NCBI GenBank assembly: GCA_022792035.1
Contig: JAAWAE010000027.1
Location: forward strand, 1-59,505
DNA from: Ruminiclostridium sp.
Lineage (GTDB): Bacteria; Bacillota; Clostridia; Oscillospirales; Oscillospiraceae
Direction: 5' to 3'
Length of the DNA stretch: 59,505 nucleotides
The notes below the pieces were generated by a model that saw only the letters and a list, made by a program, of their open reading frames with translations, ran no database searches and had not been told where the DNA came from. Position numbers and translations under genes: made by a program. Shown piece by piece: positions 15,988 to 26,033 of this stretch; the first letter of the stretch is position 1; every line of letters begins with the position of its first letter.

Positions 15988-18047
15988 AATACCTAGAATT
16001 GCTGGCCCCTGCCGGGTCCCCGGAGGCTCTGCGGGCGGCGGTCCAGGGCGGCGCGGACGCCGTATACCTGGGCATCGAAGAGATGAACGCCCGCCGGGGC
16101 GCCAAAAATTTCAGCCTGGACCAGCTGGCCCAGGCGGTGGAGTATTGCCATCTGCGGGGGGTGAAAGTCTATCTGACCATGAACACCCTGCTCAACGACC
16201 GGGAACTGCCCCAGGCCCTGACCCTGGGCCGGGAAGCCCAGCGCCTGGGCATCGACGCCGCCCTGGTCCAGGACCTGGGCGCGGCGAAACTGCTGCGGGA
16301 GAGCTGCCCGGACCTGCCCCTGCACGCTTCCACCCAGATGACCGTCTGTGATCTGGCGGGTATCCAGGCCTGCGCGCAGCTGGGCCTGTCCCGGGTGGTG
16401 CTGGCCCGGGAACTGCCCCGGGAGGAGCTGGAGACCCTGTGCGCCCAGTCCCCCCTGCCCCTGGAAGTCTTTGTCCACGGGGCGCTGTGCCAGTGCTACA
16501 GCGGCCAGTGCGCCTTTTCCGCCGTGGTGGGCGAGCGCAGCGGCAACCGGGGCCTGTGCGCCCAGCCCTGCCGTCTGCCCTACCAGCAGGCGGGGCAGAC
16601 GGGGTATCCCCTGTCCCTGAAAGACCTCTGCCTCATCGACCAGCTCCCCCAGCTGCGGGACATGGGCATCGCCAGCCTGAAGCTGGAAGGACGGATGAAG
16701 CGCCCGGAGTACGTCTACTGGATCACGAAGATCTACGCCGACGTCCTGCGGGAGGACCGCGCCCCCACCCAGCAGGAGCGGCAGATCCTCACCGACGTAT
16801 TCTCCCGGGGCTTTACCCAGGACTACTATCTGGACCGGCCCGGTCCCCAGATGCAGGGCACCCGTCCCGACAACCCGGCGGAGCCGGAGGAGCTTTTTGC
16901 CCAAGCCCGCCGGGCCTACACCCAGGAGGAGTGCCGGCAGGTGCCGGTGACCCTGGCCGCCATAGCCGCGCCGGAGCGGCCCCTCACCGTCACGGCCAAG
17001 GATGCCGACGGACACCAGGTGGTGGCCATGGGCAGCCAGCCGGAGCCTGCCCAGACCCGGGCCACCAGCGCCGCCCAGCTGGAAGCCCAGCTGAGAAAGA
17101 CCGGCGGCACCATCTACACCCCCGCCGCGATCCATGTCAACGCCAGCCCCGGCCTGTCCATCCCCCTCTCCGCCATCAACGCCCTGCGCCGGGAGGCCCT
17201 GACCGCCCTGGATCTGGCGCGGACCACGCCCACCCACTGGAACGAATGCCCCGACTATACCATCCCCCACGCCTCCTCCCTGACGGTGGACGCGCCCCGC
17301 TTTTCCGCCTTCGCGCACCGGCTGGATCAGCTGAGCCCCGCCCTGCTGGAAGGCTGCGGGCTGGTCTATCTGCCCTGCCAGGAGATCGCCGCCCATCAGG
17401 ACGCCGCGGCCCAGCTGGTGCGGGATTGGCCCCAGGTCCAGTTTGCCGCCGCCCTGCCCCAGATCGTCTGGCAGCGGGAGCAGCCCCAGCTGCGCGCCCA
17501 GCTGGAAGCCGCCAAGGCGGCGGGGATCTCCCAGGCCCTGCTCACCCACATCGGCCAGCTGGCCCTGGTGCGGGAGCTGGAGCTGATCCCCCGAGGGGAG
17601 CACAGTCTGGGCCTGTTCAACAGCCTCAGCGCCCAGGTTTTGGCGGATATGGGCCTGCGCTCTGCCGCCGGGAGCATCGAGGCCCGGTTGGAACAGCTGC
17701 GGGATCTGGAAAAGCCCCTGGAGCTGGAACTGCTGGCCTATGGCCGCCTGCCCCTGATGACCACCCAGCAGCCTCTGTTCCGGGACGGTCCGGCCTTGGA
17801 GGACCGAAAAGGAGAGGTCTTCCCCCTGGCCGAACATTGGGGCGGACGCACGCAGCTGTATAACAGTCATGTCCTCTGGTGGGCGGACCGCTTGGAAGAG
17901 CTGTCCGGCACCGGCGCGGCCTGGCTTCGCCTGCAATTTCTGGAAGAGAGTCCCGAGGACTGCGCGAAGGTCCTGCGGGCCTATCAGGCTGGGGAGGCCC
18001 CGCCGGAAGGGTTCACGCGAGGATTGTATCGCCGCGGCGTGCGATGA
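15984..18047 (+). CDS. Peptidase U32 family protein (RNA hydroxylation-type, with C-terminal DUF3656-like part)
   Basis: LELLAPAGSPEALRAAVQGGADAVYLG...HGALCQCYSGQC...GNRGLCAQPCR. Confidence 0.9.
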   Translation: MKYLELLAPAGSPEALRAAVQGGADAVYLGIEEMNARRGAKNFSLDQLAQAVEYCHLRGVKVYLTMNTLLNDRELPQALTLGREAQRLGIDAALVQDLGAAKLLRESCPDLPLHASTQMTVCDLAGIQACAQLGLSRVVLARELPREELETLCAQSPLPLEVFVHGALCQCYSGQCAFSAVVGERSGNRGLCAQPCRLPYQQAGQTGYPLSLKDLCLIDQLPQLRDMGIASLKLEGRMKRPEYVYWITKIYADVLREDRAPTQQERQILTDVFSRGFTQDYYLDRPGPQMQGTRPDNPAEPEELFAQARRAYTQEECRQVPVTLAAIAAPERPLTVTAKDADGHQVVAMGSQPEPAQTRATSAAQLEAQLRKTGGTIYTPAAIHVNASPGLSIPLSAINALRREALTALDLARTTPTHWNECPDYTIPHASSLTVDAPRFSAFAHRLDQLSPALLEGCGLVYLPCQEIAAHQDAAAQLVRDWPQVQFAAALPQIVWQREQPQLRAQLEAAKAAGISQALLTHIGQLALVRELELIPRGEHSLGLFNSLSAQVLADMGLRSAAGSIEARLEQLRDLEKPLELELLAYGRLPLMTTQQPLFRDGPALEDRKGEVFPLAEHWGGRTQLYNSHVLWWADRLEELSGTGAAWLRLQFLEESPEDCAKVLRAYQAGEAPPEGFTRGLYRRGVR

Positions 18048-18078
18048 ATGCCCTGCTTTCCAGCTTGTGCGGGACAAC

Positions 18079-18122
18079 GAAAAGCCCCAAACGCCGTGGT
18101 ATCGCGGCGTTTGGGGCTTTGT
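18079..18122. terminator. Hairpin AAAGCCCCAAACGCCG/CGGCGTTTGGGGCTTT
   Basis: Long perfect inverted repeat between convergent genes. Confidence 0.75.
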
Positions 18123-18268
18123 CAATCTTCTAAGGTTTTTTGCAGGTTGTCCATGATCTCGGCCAGCTTGGCGGCCTTCTTGTCCGGGTCCTCCTCCTCC
18201 ACCATGGCCTTCAGGCTGCTGAGGAGAAAGCGGACCCAGCTTTGAAACTGTTTGTCTGTCATTCCCAT
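18122..18268 (-). CDS. Small hypothetical protein (48 aa)
   Basis: MGMTDKQFQSWVRFLLSSLKAMVEEEDPDKKAAKLAEIMDNLQKTLED, good SD, convergent to U32 gene. Confidence 0.55.
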   Translation of the reverse strand: MGMTDKQFQSWVRFLLSSLKAMVEEEDPDKKAAKLAEIMDNLQKTLED

Positions 18269-18341
18269 GACCGATCCCTCCTTTTACCCAGGGGATTATC
18301 TTTATAATAATTATACTCGCCCAGGAGGGTTTTGTAAAGCC

Positions 18342-20348
18342 TCACCGCGCCACCAGCTTATAATAAGCCCGGGCGGTGATCCGGTAGACCAGGAAGTAGA
18401 GCAGGGCGAACACCGCCACCGTGACCCCCCCGATCCCCAGCAGCAGGGGCAGGTCCCACAGGTTGAACAGCAGCAGCAGCCTGCGGATCATCGGGAAGGC
18501 AAAGCCCAGATGCACCAGGGCCATCCCCAGGGGCAGGAAGAACACCGTCAGCAGCTGGGCGTTGACGCTCTTGCGGATCTCCTCCCGGCTCATGCCCACC
18601 TTCTGCATGATCTCGAAGCGGGATTGGTCCTCATAGCCCTCGGTGATCTGCTTGTAATACAGGATCAGCACCGTGGCGAAGAGGAAGACCACCGACAGCA
18701 GCGCCCCCAAAAACAGCACCGCCCCGTGCATCGCCATAAACTCCGCCCGGTTGGCCTCTCGGGAATCCACCTGGACGCTGTACTGCTCCGCCTCCGGCAG
18801 GCCCCGCAGCCCCTGGGCCAGGGTCTGGGCCAAGTCCGCCTCCGCCGCCGGGTCCAGGGCCGGGTCAAAGGAACACTGCCAGACGGGATGGAGGGAAAAG
18901 CGGGCGGCATACTCCGGCAGGGCGTTGAGCCGCTCCACGATGGCCTCCAGCTCTCCCTCCCCCACCACCAGGAAGATGGAGGGAAAATACTCGGCTGTGG
19001 AACCGGCGATGGTGATGGTCCCTTCCATGGGCCGCACCAGTTCCAGGGGATACACCCCGCCCAGGCTCAGCTGTCCCGGCTCCAGGCCATAGACCAGGGC
19101 CTGCCCCGGCTCCAGGGTCTCCTGGCGGCCGAATTCACGGTTGTAGTCCTCCAGGGGGCAGAGATAGACATCCCGAAGGTCCAGCTCCAGCGTCCCCAGG
19201 GGGTTGATCCCCTCCAGGTCGGTGCGCAGGGTCTCCCCCTCCAGGACCCCGGCCATGGACACGATGGTGTTGGTATGGACCTGCTCCGGCATCACCTTCT
19301 CCTGGGTGAGACAGGCGTCGATCTCCTCCCGGAGGGACGCTCGCAGGGACAGGCCCGACATCTCCTCCAGATCCACCCGGATATTCATGGCGTAGGGGTA
19401 GCGGCTTTGCAGGCTGCTCTCGGTGCCGAAGTACAGGCAGCAGGAGCCCACCATCATCACCAGCACCATAGTACACAAAATGCACACGCTGGCCAGCCCC
19501 GCCCCGTTGCGCTTCATCCGGTAGGCCATGGAGGACACCGACACGAAGTGGTGCTTTTGGTAATAATACCCCTTGTTCTTCTGCAGCAGGCGGCACAGGG
19601 CCACGGACCCCGCCAGGAAGAGCAGGTACGTCGCCACGATCACCACCCCCACCGCCGCGAAGAACCAGGTCAGGGCTTCGATGGGGCTTTGGATGCTCAC
19701 CGCCACAAAGTAGGCGCCCCCCAGCAGCACCAGCCCCAGCAAGGCCACCAGGTAGTTGGCCCGGGGCGGCTTCTCCCCCACGTTCTCACTGCGCAGCAGG
19801 CGGATGGCGCTGGAACGGTGCAGCTGCCGCAGGCCGTTGAGGTACAGCAGACAGAAGATCCCCCCAAAGAACAGCAGGCAGCTGCGCAGGGCGTTCAGGT
19901 TCACGAAGAAGTGATAGCTCCCCGTGTCCCCCACCAGGCGGAAGAGCAGCAGTTCCGAGAGCTTGCTCAGGCTGATGCCCCCCGCCAGCCCCAGGACCAT
20001 GGCGGCGGCGAAGAGCAGCACCGTCTCCAGCAGCAGCAGCAGGCTTAGATTGCCCTTGCTCAGGCCCAGGATGTTATACAGGCCGAACTCCTTTTTCCGC
20101 CGGCGCATGAGGAAGGAATTGGTGTAAAAGAGGAAGATCAGGGCGAACAGCCCGATGATAACGGTCCCCATGCCCAGGCTGCTCTTCACCACCGCCCCGC
20201 CCCGGACCGTCTCCAGGGCGGGCAGGTCCACCAGATAGCGCACGATGTAACACATCATCACCATCCCCGCGCAGGTGAGGAGGTAGGGCAGATAAAAGCG
20301 TCCGTTCTTGGCAAAGCCGCTCAGGGCCAGCTTGGGATAGAGCTTCAT
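18342..20348 (-). CDS. FtsX-like ABC transporter permease (BceB type)
   Basis: 10-TM-like layout with large extracytoplasmic loop; FLMRRRKKEFGLYNILGLSKGNL motif. Confidence 0.88.
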   Translation of the reverse strand: MKLYPKLALSGFAKNGRFYLPYLLTCAGMVMMCYIVRYLVDLPALETVRGGAVVKSSLGMGTVIIGLFALIFLFYTNSFLMRRRKKEFGLYNILGLSKGNLSLLLLLETVLLFAAAMVLGLAGGISLSKLSELLLFRLVGDTGSYHFFVNLNALRSCLLFFGGIFCLLYLNGLRQLHRSSAIRLLRSENVGEKPPRANYLVALLGLVLLGGAYFVAVSIQSPIEALTWFFAAVGVVIVATYLLFLAGSVALCRLLQKNKGYYYQKHHFVSVSSMAYRMKRNGAGLASVCILCTMVLVMMVGSCCLYFGTESSLQSRYPYAMNIRVDLEEMSGLSLRASLREEIDACLTQEKVMPEQVHTNTIVSMAGVLEGETLRTDLEGINPLGTLELDLRDVYLCPLEDYNREFGRQETLEPGQALVYGLEPGQLSLGGVYPLELVRPMEGTITIAGSTAEYFPSIFLVVGEGELEAIVERLNALPEYAARFSLHPVWQCSFDPALDPAAEADLAQTLAQGLRGLPEAEQYSVQVDSREANRAEFMAMHGAVLFLGALLSVVFLFATVLILYYKQITEGYEDQSRFEIMQKVGMSREEIRKSVNAQLLTVFFLPLGMALVHLGFAFPMIRRLLLLFNLWDLPLLLGIGGVTVAVFALLYFLVYRITARAYYKLVAR

Positions 20349-21109
20349 GCCGGCTCACCTCCCGTGGAGAGCACCGTCAGGGTATCGGCAATTTTTTGAT
20401 AGAACTGCTGGTTGCTGCACTCCCCCCGGTAGAGCTGATGAAACACCGACCCGTCCTTGATGAACAGGACCCGTCCGGCGTGGCTGGCGGCTTTCACCGA
20501 GTGGGTGACCATCAGCTGGGTCTGTCCCAGGCGGTTCACCTGGGCGAAGAGGTTCAAAAGCTCGTCGGTGGACTTGGAGTCCAAGGCCCCGGTGGGCTCG
20601 TCGGCCAGGAGGAGTTTGGGCCGGGTGATCAAGGCCCGGGCCACCGCCGCCCGCTGTTTCTGGCCCCCGGAGACCTCATAGGGGTATTTTTTCAAGAGCT
20701 GGGTGAGGCCCAGGGTCTGGGCGATGGGCTCCAGACGCCGGCGCATCTCGTCGTGCTTCTGCCCGGAGAGGACCAGGGGAAGATAGATGTTGTCCTCCAG
20801 GGTGAAGGTGTCCAAAAGGTTGAACTCCTGGAAGACGAAGCCCAGGTTGTCCCGGCGGAAGGCCGCCAGGTCCCGCTCCTTCACCTGGCCCAGGTCCCGG
20901 CCCTCCAGGCGGACGGTCCCCTCCGTGGGCTGGTCCAGGGCCGCGATGATGTTCAGCAGGGTGGTCTTGCCCGAGCCGGACTCCCCCATGATCGCCACAT
21001 ACTCCCCCTTCTCCACCGAGAAGGATACGCTGTGCAGGGCTTGGACCCGGGTGCCGCCCAGGCGGGTGGTGTAAATCTTTTTCAAACAGGATACTTCTAA
21101 GATCGCCAT
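20345..21109 (-). CDS. ABC transporter ATP-binding protein (BceA type)
   Basis: GESGSGKTTLLN Walker A, VSGGQKQRAAVARAL signature, LLADEPTGALDS. Confidence 0.95.
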   Translation of the reverse strand: MAILEVSCLKKIYTTRLGGTRVQALHSVSFSVEKGEYVAIMGESGSGKTTLLNIIAALDQPTEGTVRLEGRDLGQVKERDLAAFRRDNLGFVFQEFNLLDTFTLEDNIYLPLVLSGQKHDEMRRRLEPIAQTLGLTQLLKKYPYEVSGGQKQRAAVARALITRPKLLLADEPTGALDSKSTDELLNLFAQVNRLGQTQLMVTHSVKAASHAGRVLFIKDGSVFHQLYRGECSNQQFYQKIADTLTVLSTGGEPA

Positions 21110-21297
21110 GTGCGCTGGCCTCCTTTCTTTCTGGCCTTAGTATAGCGCGGCGCGGCAGGCTGTACCATCGTTTTGGGTGACGTTTTCCCTGGTTTTTGTG
21201 ACGCTTTTGTAAGGGTTTTTAAGAGATGATAAACACCCGCCCCCGGGGCTGTGGGGCGGACAGCGCCGGGGGCGGGAACGCGCTTGGTTTTTTCCGC

Positions 21298-21392
21298 TGA
21301 AAAACAGAAACCGCCACCCCGCCAGGTGACGATTTCTTGCTAAAATAAAATTTCACCAAAGGGGCTAAGCCGCAGACAGGCAGCCCTTCTGT
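21298..21392 (-). ncRNA. Candidate small RNA or leader RNA with own promoter and terminator
   Basis: Promoter TTGACA-18-TATAAT (21428-21399); terminator GAAATCGTCACC-TGGCG-GGTGGCGGTTTC-TGTTTTTC (21336-21307). Confidence 0.5.
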
Positions 21393-21458
21393 TTTTTTAT
21401 TATAGCCCCTCCTCGGCTCCCTTGTCAAGCCCTCGTGTTGTTGGGACTATCACACCCC

Positions 21459-23714
21459 TCAAAGATCCATACTCAACTGCTCCGCGCCCTGGTCCTCGGC
21501 CTTGAGCAGCGCCCCGGCCGCCGGCAGGCTCCGGGCACGGTAGCGTCCCTGGTTGACGATCTTGCTGTCTTGCAGGAACTGCGCCGTCTTGACGGTGTGA
21601 TTCCTCTTCAGCGTCATCACCTGCACCCCCTGGGTGCTGCGGGTGGTCTTCTCCGGCACCTCCTGGGAGGGAAAGACCAGCGCCCGGCCCTCTGTGGAAT
21701 AGAGCACCAGCTCCGCCTCCTCCCGCAGCGGCAGGATGGCGCGCAGGGGACTTTTATCCGAATAGGCTCCGGTGAGCTTTTTCCGGCGGGTCACCGTCTG
21801 GTAGGCCCGCAGGGGGACCCGGGCCGCCTTCCCGTTCTCGAAGAAGAATAGCAGCGCCCCGGCGTAATCCCCCGCCAGGATGGCAAAGCGGATGCTCTCC
21901 CCCTCGTCCATCTCCAGCTTGGCCGGGAGATAGTCCCCCAGGACACTGGCCTTGCTGTCGTCAAAGGTGTGGACCCAGGTTTTATAACACTGCTGGCGGT
22001 CGGTAAAGAGCAGCAGCTCCGCGGCGTTGGTGGTCTCGAAGTGGTAGGCGGGGCCGTCCCCCTCTTTATACCGCTGCTCCCCAGACATCCGAAGGGACTG
22101 GGGGGTGATTTTTTTGAAATACCCCTCCCGGGAGAGGAAGAGATGCACCGGATAATCCGCCACCGCCTCCAGGGCGGGACTGTCCTTGGGCAGGTCCTGG
22201 GCCTGGATGATCTCCGTGTGCCGGGGCTGGGCGTACTTTTTGCGCACCTCCTTCAGCTGCCGGATGATCTCCTGACGGATGCGCCGGGGTTTTGACAAAA
22301 GGTCCTTCAAGTCCTCGATGTCCTTTTGCAGCTGTTCCTGCTCCGCCGTGCGCTTGAGGATGTACTCCTTGTTGATGGTGCGCAGGCGGATGTCCGCCAC
22401 ATACTCCGCCTGGACCTCATCCAGGGAGAAGGCCTCCATGAGGTTTGGCACCACCTGGGCGTCCTGCTCGGTATTGCGGATGATGGCGATGGCCCGGTCC
22501 ATGTCCAGCAGGATGGCCTCCAAGGCGGTGAGCAAGTGGAGCTTGTCCTCCTTCTGGCCCAGGGTGAAGCGGGCGCAGCGGGCCACGCAGTCCGCCCGCC
22601 AGTCGGTCCAGCGGTCCAGGATCTCCCCCACGCCGCAGACCCGGGGCATCCCCTCCAGCAGGACGTTGAAGTTGCAGGCAAAGGAATCCTGCAAAGGGGT
22701 GGCCTTGAAGAGCTTCTGCATCAGCACCTCCGGGTCCGTCCCCCGCTTCAAGTCAATGGCCAGCTTCAGACCGGACAGGTCCGTTTCGTCCCGCATATCC
22801 GAAACCTCTTTGAGCTTCCCCGTTTTCATCAGCTCCGCCGCCTTGTCCAAGATGGCCTCCACAGTGGTGGTGTAGGGGATCTCATAAATTTCAATGAGGT
22901 TCTCTTCCTTGACATACCGCCACTTGGCCCGGACCTTGAAGGACCCCCGGCCGGTGCGGTAAATATCCGATAACTCCCGGCGCTCATACAGGAGCTGGCC
23001 GCCGGTGGGGAAGTCCGGGGCTTTGAGGGTCTCCAAAAGGTCCGCCTCGGGGTCCTGGATGCGGGCGATGGCCGCGTCGCAGACCTCTCCTAAGTTGAAG
23101 CCGCAGAGGTTGGACGCCATCCCCACCGCAATCCCCATATTGGCCGACACCAGGATGTTGGGGAAGCTGGTGGGCAGGAGCTGGGGTTCCGTGAGGGTGC
23201 CGTCGTAGTTGGGCACAAAGTTGACCACATTCTTGTCGATATCCCGGAAGAGTTCCTGGCAGATGCCCTCCAGCTTGACCTCCGTATACCGGGAGGCGGC
23301 GTAGGCCATGTCCCGGGAATAAACCTTGCCGAAGTTGCCCTTGGAGTCCACCGGCGGGTGGAGCAGAGCACCGTAGCCCTTGGAGAGGCGGACCATGGTC
23401 TCATAGATGGCCTGGTCGCCGTGGGGGTTGAGCTTCATGGTCGCCCCCACCACGTTGGCGGACTTCGTCCGGTTCCCGGTGAGCAGCTTCATCTGATACA
23501 TGGTATACAGCAGCTTGCGGTGGGAGGGTTTGAAGCCGTCGATCTCCGGGATGGCCCGGGAGATGATGACGGACATAGCGTAGGGCATATAGTTGATTTC
23601 CAGCGTATCCGTGATAGGCTGTTCTACCACCTGACCGTGCAGGCCCATGACCCCTTCCGGGTCTGGGCGCTTCTTGTCCTTGGGTGCTTGCTTTTTCCGT
23701 GCGATTGTCAACAC
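21459..23714 (-). CDS. parC: DNA topoisomerase IV subunit A-like (ParC/GyrA family)
   Basis: YAMSVIISRAIPEIDGFKPSHRKLLYTMY; paired with upstream GyrB/ParE-family gene; start (GTG 23714 or ATG 23648) uncertain. Confidence 0.88.
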   Translation of the reverse strand: MLTIARKKQAPKDKKRPDPEGVMGLHGQVVEQPITDTLEINYMPYAMSVIISRAIPEIDGFKPSHRKLLYTMYQMKLLTGNRTKSANVVGATMKLNPHGDQAIYETMVRLSKGYGALLHPPVDSKGNFGKVYSRDMAYAASRYTEVKLEGICQELFRDIDKNVVNFVPNYDGTLTEPQLLPTSFPNILVSANMGIAVGMASNLCGFNLGEVCDAAIARIQDPEADLLETLKAPDFPTGGQLLYERRELSDIYRTGRGSFKVRAKWRYVKEENLIEIYEIPYTTTVEAILDKAAELMKTGKLKEVSDMRDETDLSGLKLAIDLKRGTDPEVLMQKLFKATPLQDSFACNFNVLLEGMPRVCGVGEILDRWTDWRADCVARCARFTLGQKEDKLHLLTALEAILLDMDRAIAIIRNTEQDAQVVPNLMEAFSLDEVQAEYVADIRLRTINKEYILKRTAEQEQLQKDIEDLKDLLSKPRRIRQEIIRQLKEVRKKYAQPRHTEIIQAQDLPKDSPALEAVADYPVHLFLSREGYFKKITPQSLRMSGEQRYKEGDGPAYHFETTNAAELLLFTDRQQCYKTWVHTFDDSKASVLGDYLPAKLEMDEGESIRFAILAGDYAGALLFFFENGKAARVPLRAYQTVTRRKKLTGAYSDKSPLRAILPLREEAELVLYSTEGRALVFPSQEVPEKTTRSTQGVQVMTLKRNHTVKTAQFLQDSKIVNQGRYRARSLPAAGALLKAEDQGAEQLSMDL

Positions 23715-23729
23715 ATCCTTTCAGGAGGA

Positions 23730-23850
23730 GGGGCGGAAAGCTTTCGTCCACCTTTCACGAAAGGTGGCGGGTCCAGGGCAGAGCCCTGGCGGAGTCCAGA
23801 GGCGGAGCCTTTGGCGGGCGAAGCCCGGATTCGGCTTGCCGAACCAAACC
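23730..23850. repeat. Dispersed palindromic intergenic repeat, member R2
   Basis: GTCCACCTTTCACGAAAGGTGGCGGGTCCAGGGCAGAGCCCTGGCGGAGTCCAGAGGCGGAGCC... Confidence 0.5.
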
Positions 23851-23871
23851 GTTTCCACTTAGCCTATCCCA

Positions 23872-25857
23872 TTACGAAATATCCGCCAAATCCAAATACT
23901 TGTATCCATTCTCGGCAATATGATCCTTCCGCCCCTGGGCATTCTCCCCCAGAAGCAGATCAAAGACTTGGGCGGTGCGTTCCGCCTCCGAGGGCATGAC
24001 GCGGATCAAACGCCGGGTCTCAGGATTCATAGTGGTCATCCACATCATCTCGGGGTCGTTCTCACCGAGACCCTTGGAGCGCTGGATGGTGATCTTCTTC
24101 TTCCCGATCTCCTCCAAAATGTCCGCCTTCTCCTTCTCCGTGTAGGCAAACCAGGTCTTCCCCCCGGACTCCATCTCGTAGAGAGGGGATTCCGCAATAT
24201 ACACATACCCCTGCTCAATCAGGGTAGGCGTCAGCCGCCAAAGCATGGTGAGGATGAGGGTCCGGATCTGGTAGCCGTCCACGTCGGCGTCGGTGCAGAT
24301 GACGATTTTGCTCCAGCGCAGGTTGTCCAGATTGAACAGAGAGAGGTCCTTGTTGTGCTTGTCCTTGACCTCCACCCCGCAGCCCATGACTTTGAGCAGG
24401 TCGGTGATGATCTCGCTCTTAAAAATCTTTCCATAATCCGCCTTGAGGCAGTTCAGGATCTTCCCCCGCACAGGCATGATCCCCTGGAACTCCGCGTCCC
24501 GGCCCAGCTTCACCGAGCCCAAAGCGGAGTCACCCTCCACGATATACAACTCCCGCCGGGACACGTCCTTGGTGCGGCAGTCCACAAACTTGTGGACCCG
24601 GTTGGCCAGATCAACCGCCCCCGCCAGACTCTTGCTCTTGATGCTCAGCCGGGCCTTCTCCCCCGCCTCCCGGCTGCGCTTGCTGACCAAGATCTGCCGG
24701 GCAGCCTCCTCCATAGCCTGGGGATTCTCCAAGATGAACACCTGCAGCTGCTCTTTGAGAAAATCCGTCATGCTCTCCTGGATAAAGCGGTTATTCACCG
24801 CCTTCTTGGTCTGGTTCTCATAGGAGGTCTGGGTGGAGAAGTTGTTGGAGACGAAAAGCAAGGTCTCCTGAATGTCCGGCCAGGTGATCTTCCCCTCGCT
24901 CTTGCTGTACTTGTTGTTCTGCTTCAGCCAAGCGTCGATGGCGGAGAGGAATGCCGAGCGCATGGCCTTCTCCGGCGCGCCGCCATGCTCCAGCCAGGAG
25001 GAGTTGTGGTAGTGCTCCACCGCGCGCACCGCCGCGCAGAAGCAGAAGGCGCAGGAGAGCTTGACTTTATAGTCCGGCTTGTCCGCCCGGTCCCGGCCCA
25101 CCCGCTCTGTGCTCCAGAACTGGATGGGGGTGCGGGCTTCCTCCCCCGCCAGCTCCGCCACATAATCCGCGATGCCGTGCTCGTAGGTAAAGACCTGTTC
25201 CGTGAACCCCTCCTCCCCTTCGCTGCGGAAGCGAAAGACAATGCCGGCATTCACCACCGCCTGCCGGCGCAGGACATCGGTGAAATAGTCCTCGGGGATG
25301 TCCGTCTGGGTAAAGACCTCCAGGTCCGGCAGCCAGGTGATGGAGGTGCCGGTCTGCTTCTTCTTGGCAGGGGCGGCACGCATCTCCCCCACCAATTCAC
25401 CCCGCTCAAAGTGCAGCTCGTAACGCTTGCCGTCCCGGTGGACCACCACGTCCATGAAGCGGGAGGCGTACTGGGTGGCGCAGGCCCCCAGGCCGTTGAG
25501 GCCCAGGGAATACTCATAGCTCTCCCCGGAGGCGTTGTCGTACTTGCCCCCGGCGTAGAGCTCGCAGAAGACCAGCTCCCAGTTGTATTTGCCCATTTTC
25601 TCGTTCCAGTCCACGGGACAGCCCCGGCCGAAGTCCTCCACCTGGATGCGGCCGTCCCGGTACCGGGTGAGGATGATCTCCGAACCATAGCCCTCCCGGG
25701 CCTCGTCGATGGCGTTGGAGAGGATCTCAAAGACAGCGTGCTCACAGCCCTCCAGGCCGTCGGAGCCGAAGATGACGCCGGGACGCTTGCGCACCCGGTC
25801 GGGGCCCTCCAGCATGGAGATGGAGTCGTTGCCGTATTCCTGTTTCGTGTTTGCCAT
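23872..25857 (-). CDS. parE: DNA topoisomerase IV subunit B-like (ParE/GyrB family)
   Basis: RPGVIFGSDGLEGCEHAVFEILSNAIDEAREG; VEGDSALGSVK; TDADVDGYQIRTLIL. Confidence 0.88.
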   Translation of the reverse strand: MANTKQEYGNDSISMLEGPDRVRKRPGVIFGSDGLEGCEHAVFEILSNAIDEAREGYGSEIILTRYRDGRIQVEDFGRGCPVDWNEKMGKYNWELVFCELYAGGKYDNASGESYEYSLGLNGLGACATQYASRFMDVVVHRDGKRYELHFERGELVGEMRAAPAKKKQTGTSITWLPDLEVFTQTDIPEDYFTDVLRRQAVVNAGIVFRFRSEGEEGFTEQVFTYEHGIADYVAELAGEEARTPIQFWSTERVGRDRADKPDYKVKLSCAFCFCAAVRAVEHYHNSSWLEHGGAPEKAMRSAFLSAIDAWLKQNNKYSKSEGKITWPDIQETLLFVSNNFSTQTSYENQTKKAVNNRFIQESMTDFLKEQLQVFILENPQAMEEAARQILVSKRSREAGEKARLSIKSKSLAGAVDLANRVHKFVDCRTKDVSRRELYIVEGDSALGSVKLGRDAEFQGIMPVRGKILNCLKADYGKIFKSEIITDLLKVMGCGVEVKDKHNKDLSLFNLDNLRWSKIVICTDADVDGYQIRTLILTMLWRLTPTLIEQGYVYIAESPLYEMESGGKTWFAYTEKEKADILEEIGKKKITIQRSKGLGENDPEMMWMTTMNPETRRLIRVMPSEAERTAQVFDLLLGENAQGRKDHIAENGYKYLDLADIS

Positions 25858-26033
25858 GTATGTTCTCCTTGCTCGTGTGTGTTTCTATCTTACCCATTTG
25901 TCCCTCCCCTGTCAAGCCAGGAGACAGAATGCCCCTTTCTTCCTGTTTCTTCCCGCTCCTTCGTCTGGCGGGCACGGAAAGGAGCGGCCTAAGCAGACCG
26001 CTCCCTACCATTGTCTTTGTCGTTTTTCTGAGT

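Noticed and set aside
15993-18125. 710-aa minus-strand ORF opposite the U32 peptidase gene
   Set aside because: Antisense shadow of a GC-rich coding gene; low-complexity Gly/Gln/Leu composition and no recognisable domain
18252-20048. 598-aa plus-strand ORF opposite the permease
   Set aside because: His/Gln-rich antisense translation with no domain
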